Source: Pedobacter cryoconitis
GTDB lineage: Bacteria; Bacteroidota; Bacteroidia; Sphingobacteriales; Sphingobacteriaceae
Direction of reading: 5' to 3'
DNA: 58,973 bases
Assembly: GCA_019352875.1 (NCBI GenBank)
Contig: JAAAFW010000005.1
Coordinates: 30,302-89,274, forward strand
In this document: piece by piece, positions 16,282 through 26,134 of the stretch
Numbering within the stretch: position 1 is the first letter of the stretch
Layout: each line of letters starts with the position of its first letter
Position numbers and translations under genes: made by a program
The notes under the pieces: generated by a model
What the model was told of the DNA's origin: nothing
The model's database searches: none
What the model saw: only the letters and a program-made list of their open reading frames with translations

Positions 16282-19200
16282 GTGAACATTCGTGACCTGA
16301 TCAACAGATACAAAACTGATGAGCGCATCGAGGCGCTGGCAAAGGCCCTGAACGGGGGTAAAGGTAACAAATTGCAATTAAAGGGGCTGGTAGGTTCTGC
16401 AGATGCCACAGTAGCGGCAGCCACCTACATGCTCATGCATCAACCTCAGCTTTTTATTCTGCCGGACCGGGAAGAAGCTGCCTATTTTATGTCCGATCTG
16501 GAAAGTATTCTGGAAAAGGAGATCCTGCTTTTTCCTTCGTCTTTTCGTAAAGCATTTGATTTTACCCAGGTAGATACAGCCAATGTACTGGCCAGGGCAG
16601 AAGTCCTCAATGAACTGAATCATAATTCATCATACGGCAAAATTGTCGTCAGCTACCCGGAGGCACTTGCCGAAAAGGTTATTGACAGGACGGTACTCGA
16701 AAAAAACACCCTGGAAATTACCCTGGGTATTAAATTGGGTATAGATTTTATCAATGAATTTCTGATAGATTATGAGTTTGAGCGCACAGCTTTTGTATAT
16801 GAGCCCGGACAATTCTCTATCAGGGGTGGTATTGTAGATATTTTTTCTTTTTCCCACGATCTTCCTTACCGGATAGAATTTTTTGGAGATGAAGTAGAAA
16901 GTATCCGGACCTTCGAACTGGAAAGCCAGCTTTCAGTCGAGGATGTCAAATCATTAACCGTTATTCCGAATGTACAGTCAAAATACCTGACTGAGAGTAA
17001 TATCAGCCTGCTGGAATACATAGGAAAAGATACCCAGATCTGGATTAAAGACGTAGAATTTACGCTTGATATCATTAAAACGGGTTATAAAAAAGCCGTT
17101 CAGCTTTGGAAAGCACTGCCAATGAAGGAAAAACAGGAAAATGAAGCCTGGATAGATCCTAAATTTGGTTTTGCAGATGAAAAGATGACAGGGGATACCC
17201 TGCATGATTTCGCCCTTGTAGAGTTTGGCAAGCAATTCTTTTTCCAGACAGATCAGGTAATTCAGTTTGATACCCGTCCGCAGCCATCATTTAACAAAGA
17301 TTTCAACCTCCTGATCCACAACTTCAGGGAGAATGAAAAAAACCATATTCATAATTTCATCTGCAGCTCGTCACCTAAGCAGACAGAAAGATTATATGCC
17401 ATTCTGGACGATATCGATAAGACCGCCAAATTTGTGCCTGTCCATATCCAGCTAAGGGAGGGTTTTATAGACGCAAAACAACAGATTGCGCTCTACACCG
17501 ACCACCAGATTTTCGACAGGTATTATAAATACAAACTCAAAAGAGGTTATCAGCGGAGCCAGGCAATTACCATGAAAGATCTTCGGGATCTTAAATCAGG
17601 TGACTTCGTTACCCATATAGATCACGGGATCGGTAAATATGCCGGACTGGAAAAAGTGGAGGTAAATGGCAAGACGCAGGAGATGATCAGACTCATTTAT
17701 GCCGATAATGACCTCCTGTATGTCAATATCAACTCTCTTAACAGGATTGCCAAATACAGCGGTAAAGACGGCACTGCCCCAAAAATGAATAAACTTGGTA
17801 CAGAAGCCTGGGATAAACTCAAAAAAACTACTAAAAAAAAAGTAAAGGATATAGCGAGGGACCTGATTAAACTCTACGCCTTACGCAAGTCTCAGGTCGG
17901 GACAGCATTTGATCCGGACAGCTATCTGGAAACGGAACTGGAGGCCTCCTTCATTTATGAAGATACACCGGATCAGGTAAAAGCCACAGCGGACGTTAAA
18001 AAAGACATGGAAGCTCCGCATCCGATGGACCGCCTGGTCTGTGGTGATGTTGGATTCGGGAAAACAGAAATTGCAATTCGTGCTGCTTTTAAAGCAGTTG
18101 CAAATGGAAAACAGGCCGCCGTACTGGTGCCAACGACCATTCTGGCGCTGCAGCATTTTAAAACATTCTCTGCCAGACTGAAAGAATTTCCCTGCAAAGT
18201 CGATTATATCAATCGTTTCAAGACCAGTAAACAGATTAAAGAAACCTTAAAGCAAGTAGAAGAAGGTAAAGTAGATATCGTTATTGGTACACACAGACTG
18301 CTTAGTAAGGACGTGAAATTCAAGTCCCTGGGCATTATGATTATCGATGAGGAGCAAAAATTCGGCGTAACTGCCAAAGAAAAGCTGCGTGCCCTGCGTG
18401 TTAATGTTGATACATTGACACTAACAGCTACTCCGATACCAAGAACGCTGCATTTCTCCTTAATGGGCGCCAGAGACCTGAGTATCATGAGTACACCACC
18501 GCCCAACAGGCAGGCAGTAAATACGGAACTACATGTATTCAACGATAAATTAATTCAGGAAGCCGTACAATTTGAGCTGGACAGGGGCGGTCAGGTATTT
18601 TTTATCCACAACCGGGTTAATGATCTGACGCAATTAGGTGGTCTGATTCAGACCCTCGTCCCCAAAGCAAAAATAGGTATTGCTCACGGTCAGCTGGATG
18701 GGGATGCACTGGAAGATGTAATGCTGGACTTTATAAACGGAGATAAGGACGTACTGGTAGCCACAACTATTATTGAGGCCGGACTGGATATTCCTAACGC
18801 CAATACGATTATCATTAACCATGCGCATATGTTTGGTCTGAGCGATCTGCACCAGATGCGTGGCAGGGTAGGCCGTTCCAATAAAAAGGCTTTCTGTTAC
18901 CTATTGAGCCCTCCATTATCGACCTTAACTTCAGAAGCCCGTAAAAGACTAAGTGCGATAGAAGAATTTTCAGATCTGGGCAGCGGTTTTAATATTGCCA
19001 TGCGTGATCTGGATATTCGTGGAAGCGGAAATCTGCTTGGTGCAGAGCAGAGTGGTTTCATTGCTGAAATAGGTTTTGAAATGTATCATAAAATCCTTGA
19101 TGAGGCCATACAGGAACTGAAATCGGATGAATTCAAAGAGCTTTTCAAAGAAGAAACCAATAAACCATTTGTTACTTTTACACAAATGGATACAGACCTG

Positions 19201-19623
19201 GAGCTTTTTATTCCGGATGACTATGTAACCAATATTACAGAGCGTTATAACCTCTATACTGCTTTATCAAAGCTGGAAAATGAAGCAGAACTCAAAGCCT
19301 TTGAAAGCTCCTTAAAGGATCGTTTCGGTACGGTTCCAAAGCCTGTAAAAACCATGCTCAATGTACTGCGTTTACAATGGGCAGCTAAAAGGCTGAGTTT
19401 TGAAAAACTAAGTTTTAAAAAGGGTATTTTAAGGGGTTATTTTATTGCCGATAAACAATCTAATTTCTTTGATTCTACGCAATTCCACAAGATCCTGCAG
19501 TTTGCACAGCAACATCCGGGCATGTGCAACCTTAAAGAAGTTAAAAATACACTGAGGATTGCGTTTGAGAATCTGGAGAGTGTAGACGACGCCATTGCCA
19601 TGCTGGAAATGGTTGCCAATTAA
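16282..19623 (+). CDS. mfd: Transcription-repair coupling factor Mfd
   Basis: A 1113-residue DNA translocase that removes RNA polymerase stalled at lesions and recruits UvrA. Order: UvrB-like N-terminal modules about 1-330; RNA polymerase interaction (CarD-like) domain about 435-500 (GDFVTHIDHGIGKYAGL, LLYVNINSLNRIAKY); helicase core with Walker A CGDVGFGKTE near 588, IDEEQKFG near 690, TLTATPIPRTL near 712 and RVGRSNKKAFCYLL near 860; TRCF C-terminal domain about 960-1060. It starts with GTG at 16282; no ATG fits the conserved N-terminus NIRDLINRYK. TACCTTTA lies only 5-12 bases upstream, so the mRNA may be nearly leaderless. The stop is 5 bases before the DUF3820 start, suggesting one transcript. 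Confidence 0.97.
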   Translation: MNIRDLINRYKTDERIEALAKALNGGKGNKLQLKGLVGSADATVAAATYMLMHQPQLFILPDREEAAYFMSDLESILEKEILLFPSSFRKAFDFTQVDTANVLARAEVLNELNHNSSYGKIVVSYPEALAEKVIDRTVLEKNTLEITLGIKLGIDFINEFLIDYEFERTAFVYEPGQFSIRGGIVDIFSFSHDLPYRIEFFGDEVESIRTFELESQLSVEDVKSLTVIPNVQSKYLTESNISLLEYIGKDTQIWIKDVEFTLDIIKTGYKKAVQLWKALPMKEKQENEAWIDPKFGFADEKMTGDTLHDFALVEFGKQFFFQTDQVIQFDTRPQPSFNKDFNLLIHNFRENEKNHIHNFICSSSPKQTERLYAILDDIDKTAKFVPVHIQLREGFIDAKQQIALYTDHQIFDRYYKYKLKRGYQRSQAITMKDLRDLKSGDFVTHIDHGIGKYAGLEKVEVNGKTQEMIRLIYADNDLLYVNINSLNRIAKYSGKDGTAPKMNKLGTEAWDKLKKTTKKKVKDIARDLIKLYALRKSQVGTAFDPDSYLETELEASFIYEDTPDQVKATADVKKDMEAPHPMDRLVCGDVGFGKTEIAIRAAFKAVANGKQAAVLVPTTILALQHFKTFSARLKEFPCKVDYINRFKTSKQIKETLKQVEEGKVDIVIGTHRLLSKDVKFKSLGIMIIDEEQKFGVTAKEKLRALRVNVDTLTLTATPIPRTLHFSLMGARDLSIMSTPPPNRQAVNTELHVFNDKLIQEAVQFELDRGGQVFFIHNRVNDLTQLGGLIQTLVPKAKIGIAHGQLDGDALEDVMLDFINGDKDVLVATTIIEAGLDIPNANTIIINHAHMFGLSDLHQMRGRVGRSNKKAFCYLLSPPLSTLTSEARKRLSAIEEFSDLGSGFNIAMRDLDIRGSGNLLGAEQSGFIAEIGFEMYHKILDEAIQELKSDEFKELFKEETNKPFVTFTQMDTDLELFIPDDYVTNITERYNLYTALSKLENEAELKAFESSLKDRFGTVPKPVKTMLNVLRLQWAAKRLSFEKLSFKKGILRGYFIADKQSNFFDSTQFHKILQFAQQHPGMCNLKEVKNTLRIAFENLESVDDAIAMLEMVAN

Positions 19624-19628
19624 AACAT

Positions 19629-19844
19629 ATGAATCCTGAAATCCTGAACAAACTGATTAGCCAGACTATGCCTTTTGGCAAATATAAGGGCAAGCTATAC
19701 TGCGATCTTCCAGAATCCTACCTGGTCTGGTTCCATCAGCAGGGCTTTCCTGAAGGAAAACTCGGAGAACTGCTCGGTACGATGTATGAAATTAGGCTGA
19801 ACGGACTTGAATACCTGTTACAAGAACTTAAAAAAAGACGTTAG
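19629..19844 (+). CDS. DUF3820 family protein
   Basis: A small 71-residue protein with the family signature MPFGKYKGKLYCDLPESYLVW near residues 14-34, ending in a Lys-rich tail. Members are predicted to be cytosolic and of unknown function, sometimes likened to exonuclease-associated folds. It follows mfd by 5 bases and precedes a strong terminator, so it is very likely co-transcribed with mfd, hinting at a link to DNA repair (inference only). Confidence 0.85.
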   Translation: MNPEILNKLISQTMPFGKYKGKLYCDLPESYLVWFHQQGFPEGKLGELLGTMYEIRLNGLEYLLQELKKRR

Positions 19845-19852
19845 CAACAATG

Positions 19853-19890
19853 AAAAAGGCGCTCCCTTAAAATGAAGGAGCGCCTTTTTT
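19853..19890. terminator. Bidirectional intrinsic terminator
   Basis: GGCGCTCC (19858-19865) pairs with GGAGCGCC (19877-19884); an A-run precedes and a T-run follows. It ends the mfd-DUF3820 transcript on the plus strand and the convergent M14 peptidase transcript on the minus strand. Confidence 0.9.
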
Positions 19891-19916
19891 AATATGTTAA
19901 TTGTGCTGCAGCAATA

Positions 19917-22622
19917 TTAAAGATACAGCTGATTAAATAACAGTTTGAAAGTACCGTGAGTCTGGGCACGGAAAGTAATCTCCGGACCGAAGGCCAATAG
20001 TTTACCCTGACCTACTTTTGCTTCAAAGGCTGTAACCCCATCCTGCAAATAAGCCTGTCCCCAGGCCCAGCCACTTCTCAATGGTGCAGGATTACCAAAC
20101 CAGGCTAATGGTTTAATCAGACCGCCTGAAATTGCCTCAGGTGCGATTTTAAATACCGGACTATTATCAAAATAGACATCTGCAGCTTTGTCCATACCCC
20201 AGTTCGAAGGGCTCGACTGGTCAAAATCTGCACGCAGCACACTACCCGGAATATAATATTTCTCGGCAGGAAGTCTGCGTTCGGTACCCGCAGCAGTCAT
20301 TTCAACCAAAGCATTCCTAACAGGAAGCCCTAAATGATAAGCGAGTGCTGTGCTACTGCCGATAGTCACAACATGGCCACCTTTTTCCATAAATGCACGT
20401 AAAGCTGGTACGGATTTCTCTACAGAAAGTCTTCCTGTCCTGTCTTTAAATTCATTCGGCAAATTCTCTGGCTCAGGCATTTGATAACGGTTTCCTCCGC
20501 CATCATTCGCAGCAGCCGGAACAGCTCCGCCAACCAGTACCAACACGTCATATTTACTGTTCAGATTCCCTTTGTCTATTTCTTGAGGAAATACAACAGT
20601 AGCCTGATAATGATATTGTTCCATCAGCCATCTGATCCATCCCGATGGCATAGAACCACCATAAGTATCCCATAATGCTATTCTCGATGGTTTAAGTCTA
20701 ACCAGTTGCTGTGGTTTAGCTGCCGCCGGAACCAGCTGCAAGCCTAATTTAGCAGCAGAAGATTTTAAAATCTCCAGCGATTTGCCTGCTGCAGGCACAT
20801 AAAAGGAACCGTCTGCTGTACTTCTGTGCACTTCTGCACCAGCTTTCAACAAATCATTAACCACAACATAAGAATCATTTACTGCTGCACTCAGCTGGTA
20901 AGCCTGTGCTTTAACCGGTTCTGTACTTTCTGCTTTTAGCAAAGTACCATTAGGCAATAGCGTAAAAGGGCCTTCCAGCCGATCTGCAATCCTGTCAAAT
21001 TTTACATTCATCAGGTAAGCCAATGTCCAGCCTGCAGCATCATACGGTGCCACAGGAGGGCCGCCAGCGTATTTAAAGTCATTCGGATGATCCTGAGGTT
21101 CAAACATATCCAACACATGCGGACGGAAAGCCTGATCAGTTTTAACGACATAAGACCCTTTTGGATAATTTTTACCATTTACTTTAAATGCAGCATTTGC
21201 CTGGTGTACATCTACACCGGTTCTGATCAAGGCATTCAGGAATTTTACTGCAGTGGTGATATCAGCCTGGTCAGCAGGGATAATATAGGCCCTTGCGTCC
21301 TTAAGCTTTTGATCTTTCATAACAGCATCATAATATTTTACCGGTAAACCGCTGCGATTTACGGAAGCCAGTGCCGGATCATTTTTAGCTGCATCATTAA
21401 TCGCTTCCAGTTTTTTGGGAGAGAATGACCAGGTATCAGTACTGCCTCTACGAATAGAATTACTGGCCATTTTGTAAGTATTGAACAGAATTTCGTCGCT
21501 GTAACGGCGGGCATAGCCCAGTACTGCATAATTCAGCGACACAGAATAATCTATAGACTGCTTGAAGTGCCATTTTTGCGGCTGTGCAGGATTAGGTGAA
21601 TCGCTGTTTGGCAGTAAACGTGAAGGAACCAACGGTATATCAGCCGGTGTCGGACCACCGATGATTTCGGTGAGCAGACCAACCATGTTATGGAAATAGG
21701 TTGTTGTACGCAGTCCACCGTTGTACCAGGTAGAGAATACCGAACCATTCCGCTGAGTATATCCCGGCTTGTCTTCTGTATTCATCCGGTTATGCATAGC
21801 TGCACCGACAGCATCAATACTGGTCATTAACACGGGGTCAAAAACATAGTTAAACGGATCGCGATAAGGCGGTCCTGCGACTACTGTCCCTGCAGGACCA
21901 GCCTGGTGGTGATTATACATGATCTGCGGCAGCCATTCTACAAAAAGCTGTCTGCCCATATTCTGTGTTTCTTTCATATTTAACATGAAAAAATCACGGT
22001 TATTATCATGCCCGATATACTTTTGGTAAAGTGTAGGAACACCTGAAATCGTTCTTTTAAGTGGATCTTTATGGCGCATATACCAGTTGCTGATCAGTTC
22101 CTGTCCGTCTGGATTGGCATGCGTCATTAATACAATTACATGGTCCAGGATACCAGTAGTTTCCTCGTCATTTCTGGAAGTCAGCTGGTAGGCAGTCTCA
22201 ATAAGCTGATGGATTCCCACGGTCTCATTAGCATGCAGTCCGCCGTCAATCCAGACCACTGCTTTACCTTCACTGGCCAGTGCTTTGGCCTGCTCCGGAG
22301 TTAAACCCTTAGCATGTGCCAGTTGCCTGGAAATCTGCTGATAACGATCCAGATGCTTCATGTTCTCGGGAGAACTGATAATGAGCATAAATTGGTCTCT
22401 TCCTTCTTCAGTTAAACCAATATTAACCAGTTTGGTCCGGTTAGAAGAAGCAGCCAGTTTTTTGAAATATGCCTCAGTCTGTGTGAATGTGGCTAGTTTA
22501 TAGTCTTCGCCGATCGGAAATCCGAAATGGGATGCCGGATCAGGTACCGACTGAGCAATACCGTAATGGCTGCTGCAGATCAGTAAAAGACAACATAATG
22601 TTTTTTGGTAGTTTTTGAGCAT
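19917..22622 (-). CDS. M14-family zinc carboxypeptidase, exported
   Basis: A 901-residue exported metallopeptidase. Signal peptide about 1-24 (LCCLLLICSSHYGIAQ). The M14 zinc site is His130-x-x-Glu133 in DGGLHANETVG, with the third ligand in MYNHHQAG (His238/239) and the likely catalytic Glu in LLTEIIGG near 317. The peptidase domain spans about 35-380; residues about 400-890 are an additional region with a glutamine-amidotransferase-like segment near 660-800 (VLVLVGGAVPAAA, GGHVVTIGSSTALAYHLG), common in large Bacteroidota M14 proteins. Expected to trim peptides in the periplasm or outside the cell. The ATG at 22622 gives the signal peptide directly. Confidence 0.88.
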   Translation of the reverse strand: MLKNYQKTLCCLLLICSSHYGIAQSVPDPASHFGFPIGEDYKLATFTQTEAYFKKLAASSNRTKLVNIGLTEEGRDQFMLIISSPENMKHLDRYQQISRQLAHAKGLTPEQAKALASEGKAVVWIDGGLHANETVGIHQLIETAYQLTSRNDEETTGILDHVIVLMTHANPDGQELISNWYMRHKDPLKRTISGVPTLYQKYIGHDNNRDFFMLNMKETQNMGRQLFVEWLPQIMYNHHQAGPAGTVVAGPPYRDPFNYVFDPVLMTSIDAVGAAMHNRMNTEDKPGYTQRNGSVFSTWYNGGLRTTTYFHNMVGLLTEIIGGPTPADIPLVPSRLLPNSDSPNPAQPQKWHFKQSIDYSVSLNYAVLGYARRYSDEILFNTYKMASNSIRRGSTDTWSFSPKKLEAINDAAKNDPALASVNRSGLPVKYYDAVMKDQKLKDARAYIIPADQADITTAVKFLNALIRTGVDVHQANAAFKVNGKNYPKGSYVVKTDQAFRPHVLDMFEPQDHPNDFKYAGGPPVAPYDAAGWTLAYLMNVKFDRIADRLEGPFTLLPNGTLLKAESTEPVKAQAYQLSAAVNDSYVVVNDLLKAGAEVHRSTADGSFYVPAAGKSLEILKSSAAKLGLQLVPAAAKPQQLVRLKPSRIALWDTYGGSMPSGWIRWLMEQYHYQATVVFPQEIDKGNLNSKYDVLVLVGGAVPAAANDGGGNRYQMPEPENLPNEFKDRTGRLSVEKSVPALRAFMEKGGHVVTIGSSTALAYHLGLPVRNALVEMTAAGTERRLPAEKYYIPGSVLRADFDQSSPSNWGMDKAADVYFDNSPVFKIAPEAISGGLIKPLAWFGNPAPLRSGWAWGQAYLQDGVTAFEAKVGQGKLLAFGPEITFRAQTHGTFKLLFNQLYL

Positions 22623-22645
22623 ATAAGGGCGTGTTTAGGTTCACC

Positions 22646-22653
22646 CAAATATA
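22646..22653 (-). promoter_or_regulatory. Possible -7 element for the M14 peptidase gene
   Basis: Reads TATATTTG on the minus strand, a match to TAnnTTTG, 23 bases upstream of the ATG. The nearest upstream TTG is 24 bases away, so the -33 part is uncertain. Confidence 0.45.
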
Positions 22654-22718
22654 AAACAGCAAAATGCTATTTGCTTTCAAGACATTGATTTGTTACAGAG
22701 CCTTTTTTCTTCCGAATT

Positions 22719-23528
22719 CTAATTAAGAATCAGCCACAAATAAGCGTAAACAATTGGTGCAGCTATCAGCAACCCATCAAAACGATCAAGTAATCCACCA
22801 TGTCCGGGCAGTAACTGACCAGAATCTTTAGCGCCCAAACTTCTTTTAAGCATAGATTCAACCAGGTCACCAAGTGTACCGAAACTCACGATCAGCACCG
22901 CCATACCTGCCCATGCAGCAAAGCTCAGTTCAGTGAAATAAAGGGAAATAATAAACGAAACCAAAACACTGGTTAAAACACCACCAAAAAATCCTTCCCA
23001 GGTCTTTTTGGGAGAATGTCTTTCAAATAGCTTATGCTTCCCTAGTTTACGCCCAAAAAGATATGCACCAGTATCGCTCGCCCATAACATCAGTAGAAAG
23101 GATAATGGAAAATGAAAAGTAAACTGCGTTTTACCCAGCAGAAAAGCCAGGGCATAAAAGAAACAAAATGGTATAGTTACAAAGAACAGACCACCAAAAC
23201 CAAAAGCGATATTGCGGAAAGGTTCTGGTTCATGCCTGTAAAGTTCTGTAAGAAAAAAAGCCGTGCAGGCCGGTATAATCAATAGCAGATAACGCAGATC
23301 CAGGTCCAGCAGCATAAATCCGGCAAGCAACCCAAAAATAAGAATATGCGTGGCCAGACCTGTAATTTTCTGTACTTTGATTCCGGCTGGTTCTATGAGT
23401 ATATAAAATTCCCTGAGCGCAAAAACGCTCAGTAAAAGATAAAAAACCGTAAAAGTCCAGGCACCCAGATAAAGGGATGCCAGCATGACTATAGTAAAGA
23501 AAAATGCGGTTATTGCTCTGGTTTTCAT
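22719..23528 (-). CDS. cdsA: Phosphatidate cytidylyltransferase
   Basis: A 269-residue integral membrane enzyme that makes CDP-diacylglycerol from CTP and phosphatidic acid, the branch point for phospholipid synthesis. About eight hydrophobic helices are visible, and the C-terminal signature is intact: MLKRSLGAKDSGQLLPGHGG followed by LLDRFDGLL (about 225-254). Its ATG overlaps the stop of the DUF2007 gene by 4 bases (translational coupling). The CPBP-DUF2007-cdsA order suggests a small membrane-lipid operon. Confidence 0.95.
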   Translation of the reverse strand: MKTRAITAFFFTIVMLASLYLGAWTFTVFYLLLSVFALREFYILIEPAGIKVQKITGLATHILIFGLLAGFMLLDLDLRYLLLIIPACTAFFLTELYRHEPEPFRNIAFGFGGLFFVTIPFCFFYALAFLLGKTQFTFHFPLSFLLMLWASDTGAYLFGRKLGKHKLFERHSPKKTWEGFFGGVLTSVLVSFIISLYFTELSFAAWAGMAVLIVSFGTLGDLVESMLKRSLGAKDSGQLLPGHGGLLDRFDGLLIAAPIVYAYLWLILN

Positions 23529-23734
23529 TCCGTTTCTATAGATAAAATATAGGCCTCAGCTGCTGCTACATCTACAGCATTTACGAGTACTTCTGCTAAA
23601 CCGAAAGCCTGGTAAGAGGAATCCTTTTTATTCAAAACTACGGCAGGAATGTCAATTGATATTAGTCCTTGCTTTACTATTTCTGCTTCCAGTGCATTAC
23701 CGGAAGTGAATACTTTTACCCAGTTATTGTCCAT
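23525..23734 (-). CDS. DUF2007 domain protein
   Basis: A 69-residue protein with a ferredoxin-like pattern (WVKVFTSGNALEAEIVKQGL, then IPAVVLNKKDSSY and EVLVNAVDVAAAEAYI), fitting DUF2007, a family annotated as putative signal transducing proteins without firm function. It is coupled on both sides: its start lies within the last 11 bases of the CPBP protease gene and its stop overlaps cdsA by 4 bases. Confidence 0.85.
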   Translation of the reverse strand: MDNNWVKVFTSGNALEAEIVKQGLISIDIPAVVLNKKDSSYQAFGLAEVLVNAVDVAAAEAYILSIETE

Positions 23735-24644
23735 TATTTGTTCTTTTATTTTTTAATACCATCAGGCATACCAGGGTCAAAAGTAAGCTTATCAGGTAAC
23801 CATACCATTTAAAATTGAAATTATTATCTGCATTTTCTATCGGAAGATGTTTAACCTGCATATACCAGGCCATTGTAACTGCATATCCATTATTCAGAAA
23901 ATGCGCAAAAACTGCATACCAGATACTACCTGTCCACCAATAGACATAACCAAACATTGCCCCTAATAATAACCTAGGCAGAAAGCCGAAAAACTGCATA
24001 TGAATAGCACTGAAAATGAATGCTGCTACCCAAATAGCGATATGTGGGTTGGCAAACATTCGCTTAAATGAACGCTGGATAGCTCCACGGAATAAAAATT
24101 CTTCACCAATAGCCGGCAATAGTGCAATAACCACAAGATTAATCAGGTAATCCCCTGCATTATTAACCTTCAGAAATGCCAGCGTAAGCCGTGTTGCTTC
24201 ATCTTCCTTAGCACGCATCCATTCTTCTAAAGGCTTAAGCCAATCGGGGAGTACCATCTGCTGATTCCAGATCGCCATCCATTCTATAACCGGCAGGGAG
24301 CAGGCCATAAGCGCAGCTACAATTAATAAATTCCCTGCATCCGGTCTTCTCATACCAATAAATTCCCTGAGCTTCATATGCTCGAGTCTGGCCAGTAATA
24401 AAGGGGGAACAAGAAATAAAAATATCGTTGTAAAAGCCTGACTGATCTTAATTGCATCTATATAAAGTTCAAGTTCGCCGCCGCCGCCCTGCATCGCAGC
24501 AAATGCATTGCCGCCGTAAAGCGTATACAGCAGACCTACGGTAATAACTGAACTCAGCACCATTCCGAGTAAAGCAAAACTGGTTAGCATAAGTAACTGT
24601 ATATAAGGGCTCTTTTCAAGCCTTTCGTCTGGAATGAAATTCAT
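23724..24644 (-). CDS. CPBP-family intramembrane metalloprotease
   Basis: A 306-residue membrane protein with about eight helices. The CPBP/Abi motifs are clear: EEFLFRGAIQRSF (about 188-200, Glu-Glu-x3-Arg), FIFSAIHMQFFGFLPRLLLG (about 217-236, with the His ligand) and FAHFLNNG near 258 (second His). Members are intramembrane proteases related to CAAX prenyl endopeptidases; the substrate is unknown, and in bacteria they often process membrane peptides or anchor proteins. First gene of the overlapping CPBP-DUF2007-cdsA set. Confidence 0.9.
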   Translation of the reverse strand: MNFIPDERLEKSPYIQLLMLTSFALLGMVLSSVITVGLLYTLYGGNAFAAMQGGGGELELYIDAIKISQAFTTIFLFLVPPLLLARLEHMKLREFIGMRRPDAGNLLIVAALMACSLPVIEWMAIWNQQMVLPDWLKPLEEWMRAKEDEATRLTLAFLKVNNAGDYLINLVVIALLPAIGEEFLFRGAIQRSFKRMFANPHIAIWVAAFIFSAIHMQFFGFLPRLLLGAMFGYVYWWTGSIWYAVFAHFLNNGYAVTMAWYMQVKHLPIENADNNFNFKWYGYLISLLLTLVCLMVLKNKRTNNGQ

Positions 24645-24659
24645 TATTAAGGATTTTTG

Positions 24660-24667
24660 TACCTTTG
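24660..24667 (+). promoter_or_regulatory. -7 element of the dusB-apaG promoter
   Basis: TACCTTTG, a perfect TAnnTTTG, 29 bases before the dusB ATG. No TTG at the ideal distance; TTC at 24640-24642 is 17 bases upstream. Confidence 0.5.
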
Positions 24668-24696
24668 TGGCTTAATTTTGGTTTGAAGATAGAAAA

Positions 24697-25704
24697 ATGT
24701 CTGTAAAGATAGGAAATATAGACCTGGGCGAGTTCCCGTTGTTACTTGCACCCATGGAAGATGTAAGTGACCCGCCATTCCGTTTTGTATGTAAACAAAG
24801 TGGCGTGGATATGATGTATACAGAGTTTATAAGCTCTGAAGGTTTGATCAGAGACGCTGCAAAAAGCCGTCAGAAGCTTGATATTTTTGAATATGAAAGA
24901 CCAATCGGTATTCAGATTTTTGGCTCCGAAATATCTTCCATGCAGGAAGCTACTGAAATTGCCACACTGGCAGGACCCGATTTAATCGACATCAATTATG
25001 GCTGTCCGGTTAAACAAGTTGCCTGTAAAGGGGCCGGTTCTGCATTATTACAAGATATTGACAAAATGGTCAGGATGACCGAAGCTGTTGTTAAATCTAC
25101 CCATCTTCCGGTAACAGTTAAAACCCGTCTGGGCTGGGATGACAACACTAAAAACGTCGATATCGTTGCGGAAAGACTTCAGGATATCGGTATTCAGGCC
25201 CTGACTATTCATGGAAGAACACGTTCACAAATGTATAAGGGGGTTGCCGATTGGACTATGATTCGTGAAATCAAAAGAAATCCCAGAATCAAGATTCCTA
25301 TTTTTGGAAACGGTGACATCGACAGTCCCGAAAAGGCCATGGACTGGCGTATGGAGTACGAAGTTGACGGTATCATGATCGGAAGGGCAGCTATTGGTTA
25401 TCCCTGGATTTTCCGTGAAGTAAGTCATTATTTCAAAACAGGTGAGAAATTAGCCGGCCCAAGCGTTTTGGAAAGAGTCGAAGTATGTAGAACGCATTTA
25501 GACAAATCTATTGCCTGGAAAGGCCCGAAAGTAGGCATATTTGAAATGAGAAGGCATTATGCTAATTATTTTAAAGGGCTTCCCGACTTCAAAAACTACC
25601 GGATGCTTCTTGTAAAAGAGGACAATATTGAGACTATCCATGAAATTCTGGACGAAGTGGCATACCATTATCAACATATAGTTCCTCAGGATGAAATGGC
25701 CTGA
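24697..25704 (+). CDS. dusB: tRNA dihydrouridine synthase
   Basis: A 335-residue FMN-dependent TIM-barrel enzyme that reduces uridines to dihydrouridine in the tRNA D-loop. Seen: LLAPMEDVSDPPFRFVCKQ near 16, YTEFISSEGLI near 41, the catalytic Cys103 in DINYGCPVK, VKTRLGWD near 147, TIHGRTRSQMYKG near 177 and GIMIGRAAIGYPWIF near 226 (phosphate/FMN grip). The length is normal for the DusB group. apaG follows after 34 bases on the same strand. Confidence 0.93.
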   Translation: MSVKIGNIDLGEFPLLLAPMEDVSDPPFRFVCKQSGVDMMYTEFISSEGLIRDAAKSRQKLDIFEYERPIGIQIFGSEISSMQEATEIATLAGPDLIDINYGCPVKQVACKGAGSALLQDIDKMVRMTEAVVKSTHLPVTVKTRLGWDDNTKNVDIVAERLQDIGIQALTIHGRTRSQMYKGVADWTMIREIKRNPRIKIPIFGNGDIDSPEKAMDWRMEYEVDGIMIGRAAIGYPWIFREVSHYFKTGEKLAGPSVLERVEVCRTHLDKSIAWKGPKVGIFEMRRHYANYFKGLPDFKNYRMLLVKEDNIETIHEILDEVAYHYQHIVPQDEMA

Positions 25705-25738
25705 TATTTGAAAAAGAACTGGTATTAAAGGTTAAGTG

Positions 25739-26125
25739 ATGGTTACAGCAATAACAGAAGGAATAAAAATATCGGTAGTTACAATTTATCAGGAAGAGTA
25801 TTCTAATCCCGACAAAGAACATTATATGTTCGCTTACCAGATTACTATAGAAAATCTTACTGATTATACTATTCAACTAATGAGAAGACAGTGGTTTATC
25901 TTTGATTCCAACGGATCCAGAAGAGAAGTTGAAGGAGAAGGTGTGGTTGGTCTTCAACCAGTTATTAATCCGGGTGATACGTATTCTTATGTGTCAGGTT
26001 GTAACCTGTCCAGTGATATAGGCACTATGTCCGGAAATTACCAAATGTACCGCAGCGCAGACGACAGTTCATTCCTGGTTGATATACCTGAATTTGAACT
26101 TATTGTTCCATACCGTTTAAATTAA
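25739..26125 (+). CDS. apaG: ApaG-domain protein
   Basis: A 128-residue single-domain ApaG protein (fibronectin-III-like fold). Family pattern: VVTIYQEEYSNPDKEHYMFAY, ENLTDYTIQLMRRQWFI, GEGVVGLQPVINPGDTYSYV and GTMSGNYQM. ApaG has been tied to Co/Mg resistance in enterobacteria, but its biochemical role is unsettled. I start at the ATG at 25739; a GTG one codon earlier is possible. Convergent with the zinc metallopeptidase gene. Confidence 0.93.
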   Translation: MVTAITEGIKISVVTIYQEEYSNPDKEHYMFAYQITIENLTDYTIQLMRRQWFIFDSNGSRREVEGEGVVGLQPVINPGDTYSYVSGCNLSSDIGTMSGNYQMYRSADDSSFLVDIPEFELIVPYRLN

Positions 26126-26134
26126 CAGACGGTA